This document shows, in pieces, positions 34,701 to 43,735 of a stretch of 64,000 nucleotides of DNA. The stretch's first letter is position 1, and every line of letters begins with the position of its first letter. The notes beneath the pieces were generated by a model, which worked only from the letters and a program-made list of their open reading frames with translations, had not been told where the DNA came from and searched no databases. The translations under genes and the position numbers were made by a program. The stretch lies in the NCBI RefSeq assembly GCF_013185185.1, contig NZ_JAAZWE010000007.1, positions 186,001-250,000 of the forward strand, given 5' to 3'. Origin of the DNA: Saccharibacillus endophyticus (lineage in GTDB: Bacteria > Bacillota > Bacilli > Paenibacillales > Paenibacillaceae).

Positions 34701-35255
34701 ATGAAGCGAATCAATACCACCCACTTCGCCATTCTCGGCCTTCTGCGGATCAAGCCGATGAGCGCCTACGAACTCGTGAAGTTTTCCAAAGAAAGCATCG
34801 GCTTGTTCTGGAACGAATCTTACGGGCATATCCACAAAAGCATCAAGAACCTGGAAACGGACGGCGATGTGGAAGTGGTGGAAGAATCGGCGACGGGACG
34901 CAAAAAAATCGTGTACGGCGTGACGGATCAAGGGCGGGAGCGTCTGGATTCCTGGTTGACGCTTCCTCCCGAAGAATCCGTGATGCGCAACGAGCTGCTG
35001 ATGAAGATTTTCGTATCCGAAGAGCATCAAATTCCGCAGCTGATCGACTTTCTCCAAGCGGAGTTGGCGTCTGCCGAAGAGATTACGGCGATGCTCGCGG
35101 GCATCAAATCAAGCATTCCGGCGGGAGCCGACCGGCAGTCGCGTCTTTGGCTGCTGACGCTGGATTACGGCGAGCGTTATTTGCAGATGACGATCGACTG
35201 GTGCCGGCATGCGCTAGATACGTTAAACCAACCGAACGAAGAGGGGCGGGAATAA
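34701..35255 (+). CDS. PadR family transcriptional regulator
   Basis: A 184-residue regulator with the PadR winged helix (residues 5-85; INTTHFAILGLLRIKPMSAYELVKF, the wing ESATGRKKIVYGVTDQGRERL) and a C-terminal helical Vir-type dimerisation arm. The ATG at 34701 is 5 bases after AAGGAGG. The CPBP protease-like gene starts 4 bases downstream, so the two form an operon. Confidence 0.92.
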   Translation: MKRINTTHFAILGLLRIKPMSAYELVKFSKESIGLFWNESYGHIHKSIKNLETDGDVEVVEESATGRKKIVYGVTDQGRERLDSWLTLPPEESVMRNELLMKIFVSEEHQIPQLIDFLQAELASAEEITAMLAGIKSSIPAGADRQSRLWLLTLDYGERYLQMTIDWCRHALDTLNQPNEEGRE

Positions 35256-35259
35256 CGAG

Positions 35260-35988
35260 ATGATGATGAGCGAAAAAAGGGTCGGCGGCGCGTTTCCCAT
35301 CGTATGGATCACGATCGCGGCGGCTGCCTGCGCGCCTCTTCTGCTCTGGTTACGAAGCCGCCCGCTGCTGTCGCCGGATGTATTCGATCATGCAAGGTAC
35401 AATGCCGAATTGGGATATCAGCTTACGACGCTGGCTCTGGCCGCCGTCATGATCGCCCTTGTTTATGCCATGACCGGCAGGGAAGGGCTGTCCTACTTGA
35501 GCTTGAAAAAGCGTGACGGCTCGATCCGGCCCGAACCGTGGATCGGGATCAAACCGAAAGCGGGCGAGACGTGGAGACACCTCGGGTTGAATTTCGCGGT
35601 CGTGATCACGTTGGTGACGGCGATCGTGATCTACTTCCAGATCGTGCACGGGAAAAGCGTCAGCTTCGATCTGTTCCCCGGCATCCCGCTCATTCTCGCC
35701 TTCGCGCTCGTCAACGCGTTTTGCGAAGAGATCCTGTTCCGTTTTTCGTTCGTCGCGGTCGTAAGCCGCAGCGGATACTCTCCGTACCTCGCGCAAGGAT
35801 TGGGAGCCGCCGTGTTCGGCATCGTGCATTACTTCGGCAATCCCGGCGGCATAGTAGGCGTATTGATGGCGGCATTCATTGGATGGTTTTTGGCCAAGTC
35901 GATGTTGGAAACGAAAGGGTTCTTCTGGGCGCTGACTATTCACTTTTTGCAGGATGTGGTAATTTTTAGCGCTTTGTTCATGGAGTGA
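35260..35988 (+). CDS. CPBP family intramembrane metalloprotease (CAAX-type)
   Basis: A 242-residue membrane protein with about six helices. The glutamyl protease motifs are visible: EEILFRFSFVAV (E-E-x-x-x-R) near residue 153 and FGIVHYFGN (F-x-x-x-H) near 187, followed by a last helix with LTIHFLQD. In Firmicutes such proteins are often linked to bacteriocin self-immunity or to regulated proteolysis; nothing nearby makes a bacteriocin. It is co-transcribed with the PadR regulator. Confidence 0.88.
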   Translation: MMMSEKRVGGAFPIVWITIAAAACAPLLLWLRSRPLLSPDVFDHARYNAELGYQLTTLALAAVMIALVYAMTGREGLSYLSLKKRDGSIRPEPWIGIKPKAGETWRHLGLNFAVVITLVTAIVIYFQIVHGKSVSFDLFPGIPLILAFALVNAFCEEILFRFSFVAVVSRSGYSPYLAQGLGAAVFGIVHYFGNPGGIVGVLMAAFIGWFLAKSMLETKGFFWALTIHFLQDVVIFSALFME

Positions 35989-36026
35989 AAAATCAAGGCA
36001 AATCGTTGAGCGGACAACGATTTGAA

Positions 36027-36055
36027 TTGAATTTGCTCCTGGTCACTGCTATAAT
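36027..36055 (+). promoter_or_regulatory. Promoter of the antisense RNA
   Basis: TTGAAT, a 17-base spacer and a perfect TATAAT, with no gene start downstream on this strand until 36497. Confidence 0.75.
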
Positions 36056-36061
36056 CGAAGA

Positions 36062-36198
36062 ACAAAGAACGCAACGCAAAAGGAGCCGTGCGCTAACACG
36101 ACTCCCGATGCAATAGCCGCTTTTAAGGGCGGTTGGCTTTTGGAATAGGGCCACATGAATAGACCGCTACCTTTGCACAGGGCGGTCTATTTCTTTTT
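36062..36198 (+). ncRNA. Candidate antisense RNA antitoxin (Par RNA II-like)
   Basis: From the promoter above to a terminator (ATAGACCGC/GCGGTCTAT, 36159-36190, then TTCTTTTT), about 137 bases without a coding frame. Its end overlaps the stop region of the toxin gene on the other strand, and its middle (TGCAATAGCCG at 36112) resembles TGCAGGAGATTAGCCG in the toxin leader (36288). Convergent RNAs that share a terminator and carry direct repeats are the Par arrangement. Confidence 0.6.
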
Positions 36199-36270
36199 GT
36201 GGAAAGAAAGAATCAGAATCACCAACGTTGCGAACGAGATCATCAACATCAGAGTTTGATAGATTTCCAC
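36187..36270 (-). CDS. Small holin-like type I toxin peptide
   Basis: A GTG start with a perfect AAAGGAGGTGAT site 9 bases upstream encodes 27 residues: a short VEIYQTL head, one transmembrane helix (MLMISFATLVILILSF) and a HKKK tail. This is the pattern of putative holin-like toxins (Hol_Tox family: E-x-Y/F-x-x-L-x-L-M-I-S-F...). The frame lies inside an otherwise gene-free 500-bp region and overlaps the antisense RNA terminator. An extended -10 (TGATATACT) lies 68-77 bases upstream. It is expected to damage the membrane when the RNA antitoxin is lost. Confidence 0.72.
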   Translation of the reverse strand: MEIYQTLMLMISFATLVILILSFHKKK

Positions 36271-36496
36271 TTGGCATCACCTCCTTTGCAGGAGATTAGC
36301 CGACCGCCCATATTAGCCTTTCTATTGCTTGATCAGTATATCACGTATGCATAAAAAAGGGATACGTATATTACTGATTTGCGCTATTTTGAAATAACCT
36401 TTCATAAAAACGCCAGTCCTCTTTTCCTCCGATTTATGTTACGCTTATCCGATATCCGCACAGCACCAGGCGAGACCGAAGGAGTTAACTCATATC

Positions 36497-38026
36497 ATGA
36501 ACGAGAACCAACCGATTCAAGAAAATATGAACGACAACGATACAGCAAATACGAATAAACAAGCCGCATTTGCGGAATCCTCGTCAACCTCTTTTTCCGA
36601 CTATAATCTCAGCCCCGAAATCACCCGCGCCCTCGACACGTTAGGCTACAAATCACCGACCCCCGTCCAACAGCAGGTCATCCCGCAAGCCCTTGCAGGC
36701 CGCGACGTTACCGTCAAATCCCGTACCGGCAGCGGCAAAACGGCGGCTTACGGCATTCCGCTCTGCCAACTGCTCGACTGGGAAGAAAGCCGTCCGCAGG
36801 CGCTGATCTTGACGCCGACGCGGGAACTGGCCGATCAGGTCAAGGAAGACATCATGAACGTCGGCCGTTTCAAACGGATCAAAGCGGCGGCGATCTACGG
36901 CAAGCAGCCGTTCGACCGGCAAAAACGCGAGCTGATGCAGCGCAACCACGTAATCGTCGGCACGCCGGGCCGCGTCATGGATCATATCGAAAAAGACACG
37001 ATCGACCTCGAACGCATCCAATACCTCGTGATCGACGAAGCCGACGAGATGCTGAGCATGGGCTTTATCGAGCAGTTGGAGAAGATCATCCGCGAGCTGC
37101 CGACGGAGCGCGTCACGATGCTGTTCTCCGCCACGCTGCCGCAGGACGTCGAACGCCTGTGCCACCGGTACATGAACGACCCCGTCGATATCGAGATCGG
37201 TTCGCCCGGCGACAAGCGTCAGACGCAGATTCAGCACAGATTGTACCGGGTCGGCGAAAAATCCAAACCGGCGTTGCTGCAAAAAGTGACGGTGGTCGAG
37301 AATCCGGACAGCTGCATTATTTTCTGCCGGACCAAAGACAACGTGGACGCCGTGGCGAACCAGCTTGAGCGTCTCGGCTATCCGGCGAACAAAATTCACG
37401 GCGGCATGGAGCAGGACGACCGCAACCGCGTGATGAACGAATTCCGCGCCGGGAAGTTCCGTTATCTGGTCGCGACCGACGTCGCCGCGCGCGGCATCGA
37501 CATCGATCGCATCACGCACGTGATCAACTACGATCTGCCGATGGAAAAAGAAAGCTACGTGCACCGTACGGGACGTACCGGACGCGCGGGTCAAAGCGGC
37601 ATCGCGATCACGTTCGCCACGCCGTTCGAAGACAAATTCCTCGGTCATATCGAAAGCTATATCGGGTTCGAACTGCCGATCGCCGAAGAGCCGTCCGCTT
37701 ACGCGGTATCCGAAGCGCAGGCCGACTTCGACCGCAAGCTGCGCGACCGTCCGGCTGCGAAAAAGACCAAAGGCGAAGAACTGAACGCGGATATCATGAA
37801 GCTGTATTTCAACGGCGGGAAAAAGAAAAAGCTGCGTCCTGTCGACTTCGTCGGCACGATCGCCCGGATCGAAGGCATCACGGCCGAAGATATCGGAATC
37901 ATCAGCGTGCAGGAGACGGTCACCTACGTGGATATCCTGAACGGCAAAGGCGCGAAGGTGCTGAACGCGATGCAGGAAACGACGGTCAAAGGCAAGCTGC
38001 TGAAAGTGCAAAAAGCTCGGATCTAA
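36497..38026 (+). CDS. dbpA: DEAD-box RNA helicase DbpA (YxiN-like)
   Basis: A 509-residue ATP-dependent helicase for 23S rRNA/50S assembly. All core motifs are present: Q motif (YKSPTPVQQQVI), I SRTGSGKT, Ia PTRELADQ, Ib TPGR, II DEAD, III SAT, IV IIFCRTK, V ATDVAARGID and VI HRTGRTGRAG. The C-terminal ~75 residues (ADIMKLYFNGGKKKKLRPVDFVGTIARIEG...) form the RRM-like domain that binds hairpin 92 of 23S rRNA and define the DbpA branch. The N-terminus has an extra Asn/Gln/Thr-rich stretch of about 35 residues. Confidence 0.93.
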   Translation: MNENQPIQENMNDNDTANTNKQAAFAESSSTSFSDYNLSPEITRALDTLGYKSPTPVQQQVIPQALAGRDVTVKSRTGSGKTAAYGIPLCQLLDWEESRPQALILTPTRELADQVKEDIMNVGRFKRIKAAAIYGKQPFDRQKRELMQRNHVIVGTPGRVMDHIEKDTIDLERIQYLVIDEADEMLSMGFIEQLEKIIRELPTERVTMLFSATLPQDVERLCHRYMNDPVDIEIGSPGDKRQTQIQHRLYRVGEKSKPALLQKVTVVENPDSCIIFCRTKDNVDAVANQLERLGYPANKIHGGMEQDDRNRVMNEFRAGKFRYLVATDVAARGIDIDRITHVINYDLPMEKESYVHRTGRTGRAGQSGIAITFATPFEDKFLGHIESYIGFELPIAEEPSAYAVSEAQADFDRKLRDRPAAKKTKGEELNADIMKLYFNGGKKKKLRPVDFVGTIARIEGITAEDIGIISVQETVTYVDILNGKGAKVLNAMQETTVKGKLLKVQKARI

Positions 38027-38039
38027 AGGTCTGATCCAA

Positions 38040-38084
38040 AATGCTCGGGAGGATCCGGTAACGGAGAACCCCGGGCATTTTTTT
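38040..38084 (+). terminator. Terminator of dbpA
   Basis: ATGC-CGGG and CCCGGGCAT pair around an internal secondary loop and run into seven T. Confidence 0.8.
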
Positions 38085-38239
38085 GTTTTCCAAGCTGACG
38101 ACCAAGCAGAAAATTTCCAGAAAACTACTTAATTCTAGTTGTGGAAAAGTTTGATATCGGATAAGATGCCTGTGAGGGATGTGGTTTTCAAAGAATTAAA
38201 AGTCTGTTTTTGATTAAATCATGAGGAGGTTTGATCGAT

Positions 38240-41200
38240 TTGGGACGTTTTAAAAGAAAATTGAGAAAAAGCGCGATGGTATTCGGAGCGGCAGTGCTGG
38301 GGGTAGCGCTTGTCGGCCCGGCACAATCGCCGATTGCTGCTGCCGAAGCACAAGAGAGCGGGCTGCGGCAGATGGAGTATCTGGAGCGCGGCGTGGTCGC
38401 CGTCAACACCGATGAAGGCGTGTTCGTCAGCTGGCGGCTGCTAGGCACGGACCCGGAAGGAACGACGTTCAACCTTTACCGCAACGGGCGCAAAGTCAAC
38501 GCGGAGCCGATCTCGTCGAGCACCAATTATCTGGACGCTGCGGGAAAAGCAAGTTCGAACTATTCTGTAAGCGCTATCTTGAATGGGAAAGAAGTAGATC
38601 GTTCGGTTAAAGCGGAGACTTGGAAAAACGAATACAAATCGATCCCGCTGCAAAAGCCGGCCGACGCCGTGCTGCCCAGCGGAGACACGATCGAGTACGT
38701 CGCGAACGACGCGAGCGTCGGCGATCTGGACGGAGACGGCGAGTACGAGCTGATCTTGAAATGGAGCGCGGGCGAGCAGGACAACTCCCGTTCCGGCTAC
38801 ACCGGGGAAGTGCTGATCGATGCTTACAAACTCGACGGCACGAGACTGTGGCGGATCGGCTTGGGGCCGAATATTCGCGCGGGCGCGCATTACACCCAAA
38901 TCATGGTGTACGATCTGGACGGCGACGGCAAAGCGGAAGTGGCGATGCGAACGGCAGACGGAGCCAAAGACGCGGCGGGGACTGTGATCGGAGATCCCGA
39001 TGCCGATTACCGCAACGGTAACGGATACATTTTGCAAGGGCCCGAATACTTAACGATTTTCGAAGGGGAAACAGGCCGGGAGTTGGTCAGCACCGACTTT
39101 TCCCCGCCGCGCGGCAATATGGGCGATTGGGGCGATACGTACGGCAACCGCGGCGACCGTTTCCTGGCGGGCATCGCGTACCTGGACGGGCAGCGGCCGA
39201 GCCTGGTCATGACGCGCGGCTACTATGAAAAAACGATGCTGACCGCTTATGATTTCCGGAACGGAGAGTTGACGGAGCGTTGGACGTTCGATACCGACGA
39301 CAGCAACCCGCAGTACGAAGGGCAAGGCAACCACAGCTTGAGCATCGCGGACGTGGACGGCGACGGCCTGGACGAGATCGTGTTCGGCGCCTCGGTCATC
39401 GACCACGACGGCACCGGCTTGTATTCCACGGGCTGGAATCACGGCGATGCGATGCACGTCGGCAATCTGGACCCGAACCGGCCGGGACTCGAAGTGTTCC
39501 AGGTGCACGAGTGGGGCGAGTACGGATTCACCATGCGCGACGCCGCGACGGGCGAACTGCTGTGGGGGCACCCTACGGGCGAAGACACCGGACGCGGACT
39601 GGCGGCGGACGTCGATCCGAGATATCCGGGCGCGGAAGCGTGGGCGATCTCCGGGGAATGGAACAGCAGGGTCGGCGGCATGTATACGGCGGACGGCCAA
39701 AAGATCGGCGAAAACATTCCGAGTTCCAACTTCGCGATCTGGTGGGACGGCGACCTGTCGCGCGAGCTGCTGGACCATGACTGGACCGACTACGAGATCG
39801 GCATCGGAACGCCGCGCATCGACAAATGGGATTACGAGAACGGCGAACTGGTCAATCTGTTGAAGATGGAAGGCACGACGTCGAACAACGGTACCAAAGG
39901 CACCCCGGCGCTGCAGGCCGATCTGCTCGGCGACTGGCGAGAGGAAGTGATCGTGCGCAGCCTGGACAGCACCGAGCTGCGATTGTACACCACGACCGAC
40001 CCGACCGAGCACCGCATTCCGACGCTGATGCACGATCCCGTTTACCGATTGGGCATCGCTTGGCAAAACGTGGCGTACAACCAACCTCCGCATACGAGTT
40101 ACTTCTTGGGGAACGGCATGGACGCGCCTCCTCCGTCGAACGCCGATTATATCGTGCCTTCGTCGGTGGATATCGACCCGCACGTATTGGCCGGCAAGTT
40201 GAGCGGCAGCGTGAAGATCGGCGTTCGTATCCCGGATCAAGCAGCCGGATTGGCAGGGAATGCGACCGCGCTTACGATCAACGGACGGACCGTGGCGGCG
40301 GAGATCAAATCCGTGAGCAAAGGCTATGACGTCAAAGCGGATCGCAGAGCGTTCGTCGAGGCGCTCGGCGGACAGACCGGAGACGTGAACGTCAAAGTAG
40401 GCATCGTCTCCGACACGGGCAACCGATTCGTCGGCACGGATGCGGTCATTCTCAAAACGGAAGCGTTAAGTTTGTCCGTCCAAGGCGAGGACCGCGTCAA
40501 AGCGGGCGACGAATTCGAGCTGACTTACGCGCTCGGCGGCGCCGGGGACGGCGTGCGCCAGTTGAGCTTGAACCTGGCTTACGATCCGGAGGTGTTGGAG
40601 TTCGTATCAGCGAAGTCGCCGGTGAAGGCGCTGAATTTCTCCGCCGAAGCGCAGCAGCCGGGAACCGTCGCCGTGACGGCGAGCGGAACGTCCAATCGTT
40701 TGTTTAACGGATCGGAACTGTTCACGGTACGCATGAAGGCCAAAGAAACGGAAGCGGCGGCAAGCGAGGTCGCGGCCCGAGACATCCTCTACTTCAATAC
40801 GCAAAAAGAAAGCTTCGCGATCGCGGACGCGGTGCATCGGATCGCTTTGTTCGGGGAAGTGGGCGAAATCGCGGTGAGCGGCGAAGGAGGCGTGTCCGCG
40901 ATCGACTACAACCGCGGCACGCTTCAGCTTCTTGCGCAGATCAAGCCGGCCAACTCGAACGTTTCGGTCTCCTGGTCGGTGACGGACCTGGACGGAGCGG
41001 CGACGGAATTGGCTTCGATCACGCCGGACGGACTGCTGTCCGGCAATTCGAAAGGACTTAACGGCCAGGTCAAAGTCATTGCCGAAGCATCGGACGGAAG
41101 CGGCAAAACGGGCGAACGGATCGTGGACATCTCCAACCAGCTTCAAGCCGTCACGGGCACGGCGTTCGGAGCCGAACCGTCATGGTCGGCCGGCAGCGAG

Positions 41201-41584
41201 TACGGCAAAGCTTTCGACGGAGACGTCAACACCTTCTTCGATTACAAAGAAGCCGAAGGCGGCTACGTCGGAATCGACGTCGGCGAAGGGCAGGCGGCCG
41301 TTCTAGGCCAAGTCAGGTTCCATCCGCGAAAAGGCATGGAATCCCGCATGACCGGAGGCAAAATCCAGGGGTCCAACGTATCGCCGACGGAAGGCTTCGT
41401 CGATCTGCATACGATCGGCGAACAACCTGCGGCGGGCTGGAATTCGGTCGACGTCGCGGCCGGCGAATCTTACCGTTACCTGCGTTATTACGGCCCTGCG
41501 GGAGGCAACGGGAACATCGCCGAGCTGGAGTTTTACGCGGCGAATTCATCTCAGGACCTGAACGAAGCACCCGCAGCCGAATAA
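38240..41584 (+). CDS. Secreted rhamnogalacturonan lyase (PL11) with C-terminal accessory modules
   Basis: An 1114-residue pectin-degrading enzyme of the YesW/YesX type that cleaves rhamnogalacturonan I by beta-elimination. A TTG at 38240, 10 bases after GGAGG, gives a signal peptide (KRKLRKSAMVFGAAVLGVALVGPAQSPIAAA). The catalytic beta-propeller (about residues 40-640) carries the repeated calcium loops DLDGDGEYE, DLDGDGKAE and DVDGDGLDE, plus RGNMGDWGDTYGNRGDRF and GNHSLSIAD. Then come a cohesin-like domain (about 750-880; GDEFELTYALGG, LAYDPEVLEF), an Ig-like Big domain (about 885-975), and an F5/8-type C sugar-binding domain (about 980-1105). No SLH or sortase anchor is present. No other pectinolytic genes are nearby. 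Confidence 0.9.
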   Translation: MGRFKRKLRKSAMVFGAAVLGVALVGPAQSPIAAAEAQESGLRQMEYLERGVVAVNTDEGVFVSWRLLGTDPEGTTFNLYRNGRKVNAEPISSSTNYLDAAGKASSNYSVSAILNGKEVDRSVKAETWKNEYKSIPLQKPADAVLPSGDTIEYVANDASVGDLDGDGEYELILKWSAGEQDNSRSGYTGEVLIDAYKLDGTRLWRIGLGPNIRAGAHYTQIMVYDLDGDGKAEVAMRTADGAKDAAGTVIGDPDADYRNGNGYILQGPEYLTIFEGETGRELVSTDFSPPRGNMGDWGDTYGNRGDRFLAGIAYLDGQRPSLVMTRGYYEKTMLTAYDFRNGELTERWTFDTDDSNPQYEGQGNHSLSIADVDGDGLDEIVFGASVIDHDGTGLYSTGWNHGDAMHVGNLDPNRPGLEVFQVHEWGEYGFTMRDAATGELLWGHPTGEDTGRGLAADVDPRYPGAEAWAISGEWNSRVGGMYTADGQKIGENIPSSNFAIWWDGDLSRELLDHDWTDYEIGIGTPRIDKWDYENGELVNLLKMEGTTSNNGTKGTPALQADLLGDWREEVIVRSLDSTELRLYTTTDPTEHRIPTLMHDPVYRLGIAWQNVAYNQPPHTSYFLGNGMDAPPPSNADYIVPSSVDIDPHVLAGKLSGSVKIGVRIPDQAAGLAGNATALTINGRTVAAEIKSVSKGYDVKADRRAFVEALGGQTGDVNVKVGIVSDTGNRFVGTDAVILKTEALSLSVQGEDRVKAGDEFELTYALGGAGDGVRQLSLNLAYDPEVLEFVSAKSPVKALNFSAEAQQPGTVAVTASGTSNRLFNGSELFTVRMKAKETEAAASEVAARDILYFNTQKESFAIADAVHRIALFGEVGEIAVSGEGGVSAIDYNRGTLQLLAQIKPANSNVSVSWSVTDLDGAATELASITPDGLLSGNSKGLNGQVKVIAEASDGSGKTGERIVDISNQLQAVTGTAFGAEPSWSAGSEYGKAFDGDVNTFFDYKEAEGGYVGIDVGEGQAAVLGQVRFHPRKGMESRMTGGKIQGSNVSPTEGFVDLHTIGEQPAAGWNSVDVAAGESYRYLRYYGPAGGNGNIAELEFYAANSSQDLNEAPAAE

Positions 41585-41719
41585 GCAAGGCAGGAGAAAC
41601 GGACCGCTTCCGCAATCGGAGCGGCCTGTTTCTTTTTCGCGCGAATCCGAGTATGCTCTTCGTAAACGCAGACAAAGCGGATATCGCGATGCTTGCAAAA
41701 AGGAAAGCGAGGGAAGTCC

Positions 41720-42427
41720 ATGAATCGGGAAGACGTCATGAACGAACTGCAATCGCTCGGTACGGAACGCACGAAAAAACGGTATGCGTCGAGCGGCGCG
41801 CGCGAGCCGGTATTCGGCGTGGCGACCGGAGCCATGAAGCCCATGTCGAAAGCGATCAAGAAAGATCAGGCGCTTGCCGAGGAGCTGTACGCGACCGGCA
41901 ATTACGACGCCATGTATTTCGCCGGCGTGATCGCCGATCCGGAGAAGATGACGGAACAAGACTTCGACCGCTGGATCGACGAGGCTTATTTTTACATGAT
42001 CTCCGATTACGTCGTGGCCGTGACGCTGTCGGAAACGGATATCGCGCAGAGCGTGGCGGACAAATGGATCGACAGCGAAGAAGAACTTCGGATGTCGGCA
42101 GGCTGGAGCTGTTATTGTTGGCTGCTCTGGAGCCGGAAAGACGACGAATTCGAGACGGAGAAGCTGGATCGGATGTTGAAGGGAGTCGAGCGTACCATTC
42201 ACGAAGCGCCGGAACGCGCCAAATACGCGATGGCCAACTTCGTGTACACGGTCGCCGTCTCCTATGCGCCGCTGCATGAACGGGCCGTCGAAACGGCACA
42301 GGCAATGGAACCGCTGCAAGTCGGACAGGCAGCGGGCAAAACCAAAGAGCTGCATACTTCGGAAAACATCCGTAAATTCGTCGAGAAAAATCGGATAGGC
42401 TTTAAGAGAAGGCATGTGCGGTGTTAG
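41720..42427 (+). CDS. DNA alkylation repair protein (AlkD-like HEAT-repeat glycosylase)
   Basis: A 235-residue all-helical protein of the AlkD/AlkC-like HEAT family, which excises bulky or charged alkylated bases such as 7-methylguanine and 3-methyladenine. Features: MNREDVMNELQSLGTERTKKRYASSGAREPVFGVATGAMKPMSKAIKKDQALAEELYATGNYDAMYFAGVIADPEKM, and a central WSCYCWLLW helix. The Trp/Asp/Arg catalytic set of AlkD cannot be assigned by eye, so activity is inferred. ATG at 41720 follows GAGGG by 6 bases. Confidence 0.82.
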   Translation: MNREDVMNELQSLGTERTKKRYASSGAREPVFGVATGAMKPMSKAIKKDQALAEELYATGNYDAMYFAGVIADPEKMTEQDFDRWIDEAYFYMISDYVVAVTLSETDIAQSVADKWIDSEEELRMSAGWSCYCWLLWSRKDDEFETEKLDRMLKGVERTIHEAPERAKYAMANFVYTVAVSYAPLHERAVETAQAMEPLQVGQAAGKTKELHTSENIRKFVEKNRIGFKRRHVRC

Positions 42428-42454
42428 CGTTTCAAGCCGGATAAGGCGAAGCAA

Positions 42455-42483
42455 AAAGACCGCCTCTATGGAGCGCGGTCTTT
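42455..42483. terminator. Terminator hairpin, left copy
   Basis: AAAGACCGC/GCGGTCTTT with an A-run on the left. A near-duplicate lies at 42673-42702, on the other side of repeat copy 3. Confidence 0.85.
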
Positions 42484-42488
42484 AATGT

Positions 42489-42666
42489 GTCGAGAAACCT
42501 CAACATAGCTGGAATAAAGAAGGCGGAGAAAGAAATTCAGTGAAAGACGCCTTTGAACTCGGAAAACTCCTTATTTAAGTTCAATCCATTTTCCGAGTGA
42601 GACAGCGTCTTGAACGAATTTCTTTCGCAGCTTTCTTTATTCACTCGCAGCCGTAACTTTCCCGAC
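42489..42666 (+). repeat. Palindromic intergenic repeat, copy 3 (long type, plus orientation)
   Basis: Outer arms GTCGAGAAA/TTTCCCGAC and AATAAAGAA/TTCTTTATT, then GAAAGAAATTC/GAATTTCTTTC, a perfect AAGACGC/GCGTCTT pair, and the apical stem CTCGGAAAA/TTTTCCGAG with a variable loop. It sits between convergent genes. Confidence 0.88.
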
Positions 42667-42672
42667 AGCCTG

Positions 42673-42702
42673 AAGACCGCTTCTACAAAGAGCGGTCTTT
42701 TT
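42673..42702 (+). terminator. Terminator hairpin, right copy
   Basis: AAGACCGCT/AGCGGTCTT followed by a T-run. It differs from the left copy by a handful of changes in the loop. Confidence 0.85.
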
Positions 42703-42715
42703 GCTTCGCGACGTG

Positions 42716-43609
42716 CTACCTGTTCACCGAGGCTTTCAGCTCCCGACTTAATTGTTCCGACGTTTCCCCGATTCTCGGCAGGGCTTCCAGCAGCCCGAAC
42801 GTCTCGCCGCCCCATTCGCCTTCCGGGTCCCAGACCTGACGTCCGATCCGTATGTTTTCCCCGTCCGAATAATCGGCGACACGCGCCAGCGCTTGTTCGA
42901 CGAATCCGTCCGGCAGCGGCTTCCCTCGTTTTTGCGACCATTCCGTCACAAAAGATAACCCCCGCAGCAGGTCATATTCGAAAAATCTCGGGAAACACGG
43001 CTTCAGCCATGCTCCGTTAATCACTTCGCCGCTCCTTTTCGAACAGACCAGCCGATGCTCGATCAAGTAGCGCGCGCCTCCGTCCAAAAATGCTTTTTCC
43101 CGCTCCGTAAACGGTCGATGCGTGTGCCGCAGTATCGCTTCGAGCGGCGGCAGAGTGGAGACGATCGAGCTTTTGCGGGAATGTAAGTAAGCGTCGGGGT
43201 CGCAGTTCAATCCGCCGTCCGGCAGTTGATTCTTCAGCAGCCATTCGCGGATCCACGGCATTTCCGTATCGACGTCGCAGCCGTAGGCGGCAAGAATCTG
43301 ATAAAAAACAGCGAGTTCGCAGTGGCAGCAGTCCCAGCGGTCCAGGTCTTCTTCGCGTGCGGGCGCATCGCTGTCTCGAATGACGAACACGGGCCATACG
43401 CGCGTCCGAAGCAAATGTTTCGCCTGAACAATCGCAGACTCCGGGATGCGCCGGACCTCGCCTATTTCATATAAAGCGGCCATATGCCGCCAGGCTCCGT
43501 CCCATTTGTTGCGGCTGTTTTCGTCATGCCCGCGTTCGAAATGGGAGGTGTTTTCAAGGAATGCGATCGAAGCTTCGATCTCGGCCGTAACGGCGCGTCG
43601 GGTAGGCAT
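42716..43609 (-). CDS. Terpenoid cyclase/prenyltransferase-fold protein
   Basis: A 297-residue cytosolic protein with the alpha/alpha toroid repeat pattern of squalene cyclases and prenyltransferases: IREWLLKNQLPDGGLNCDPDAY, ARYLIEHRLV, and helices regularly spaced about 50 residues apart. No QW motif set and no DxDD catalytic motif is visible, and the protein is half the size of a squalene cyclase, so the fold is better supported than the activity. The start is placed at 43609, 7 bases after AAAGGAG; upstream TTG and ATG codons overlap that site. Divergent from the WD-like gene at 43736. Confidence 0.72.
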   Translation of the reverse strand: MPTRRAVTAEIEASIAFLENTSHFERGHDENSRNKWDGAWRHMAALYEIGEVRRIPESAIVQAKHLLRTRVWPVFVIRDSDAPAREEDLDRWDCCHCELAVFYQILAAYGCDVDTEMPWIREWLLKNQLPDGGLNCDPDAYLHSRKSSIVSTLPPLEAILRHTHRPFTEREKAFLDGGARYLIEHRLVCSKRSGEVINGAWLKPCFPRFFEYDLLRGLSFVTEWSQKRGKPLPDGFVEQALARVADYSDGENIRIGRQVWDPEGEWGGETFGLLEALPRIGETSEQLSRELKASVNR

Positions 43610-43735
43610 AACCATTCTCCTTTGCAAAAATCCATTACTTGCAGTATAGCTGACGCGCGACTTTTGCCCAAGACGAAACGTCCGTTATATGATGGTTGTA
43701 TCCCGATTTTTCGCGGAAACGGAGTGAATATAATC

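Noticed and set aside
35260..35988. Bacteriocin immunity function for the CPBP protein
   Set aside because: No bacteriocin precursor or modification genes are nearby.
42716..43609. Active squalene/terpene cyclase
   Set aside because: Toroid repeats are visible but no DxDD or QW motif set and only half the usual size; kept as a fold-level call only.
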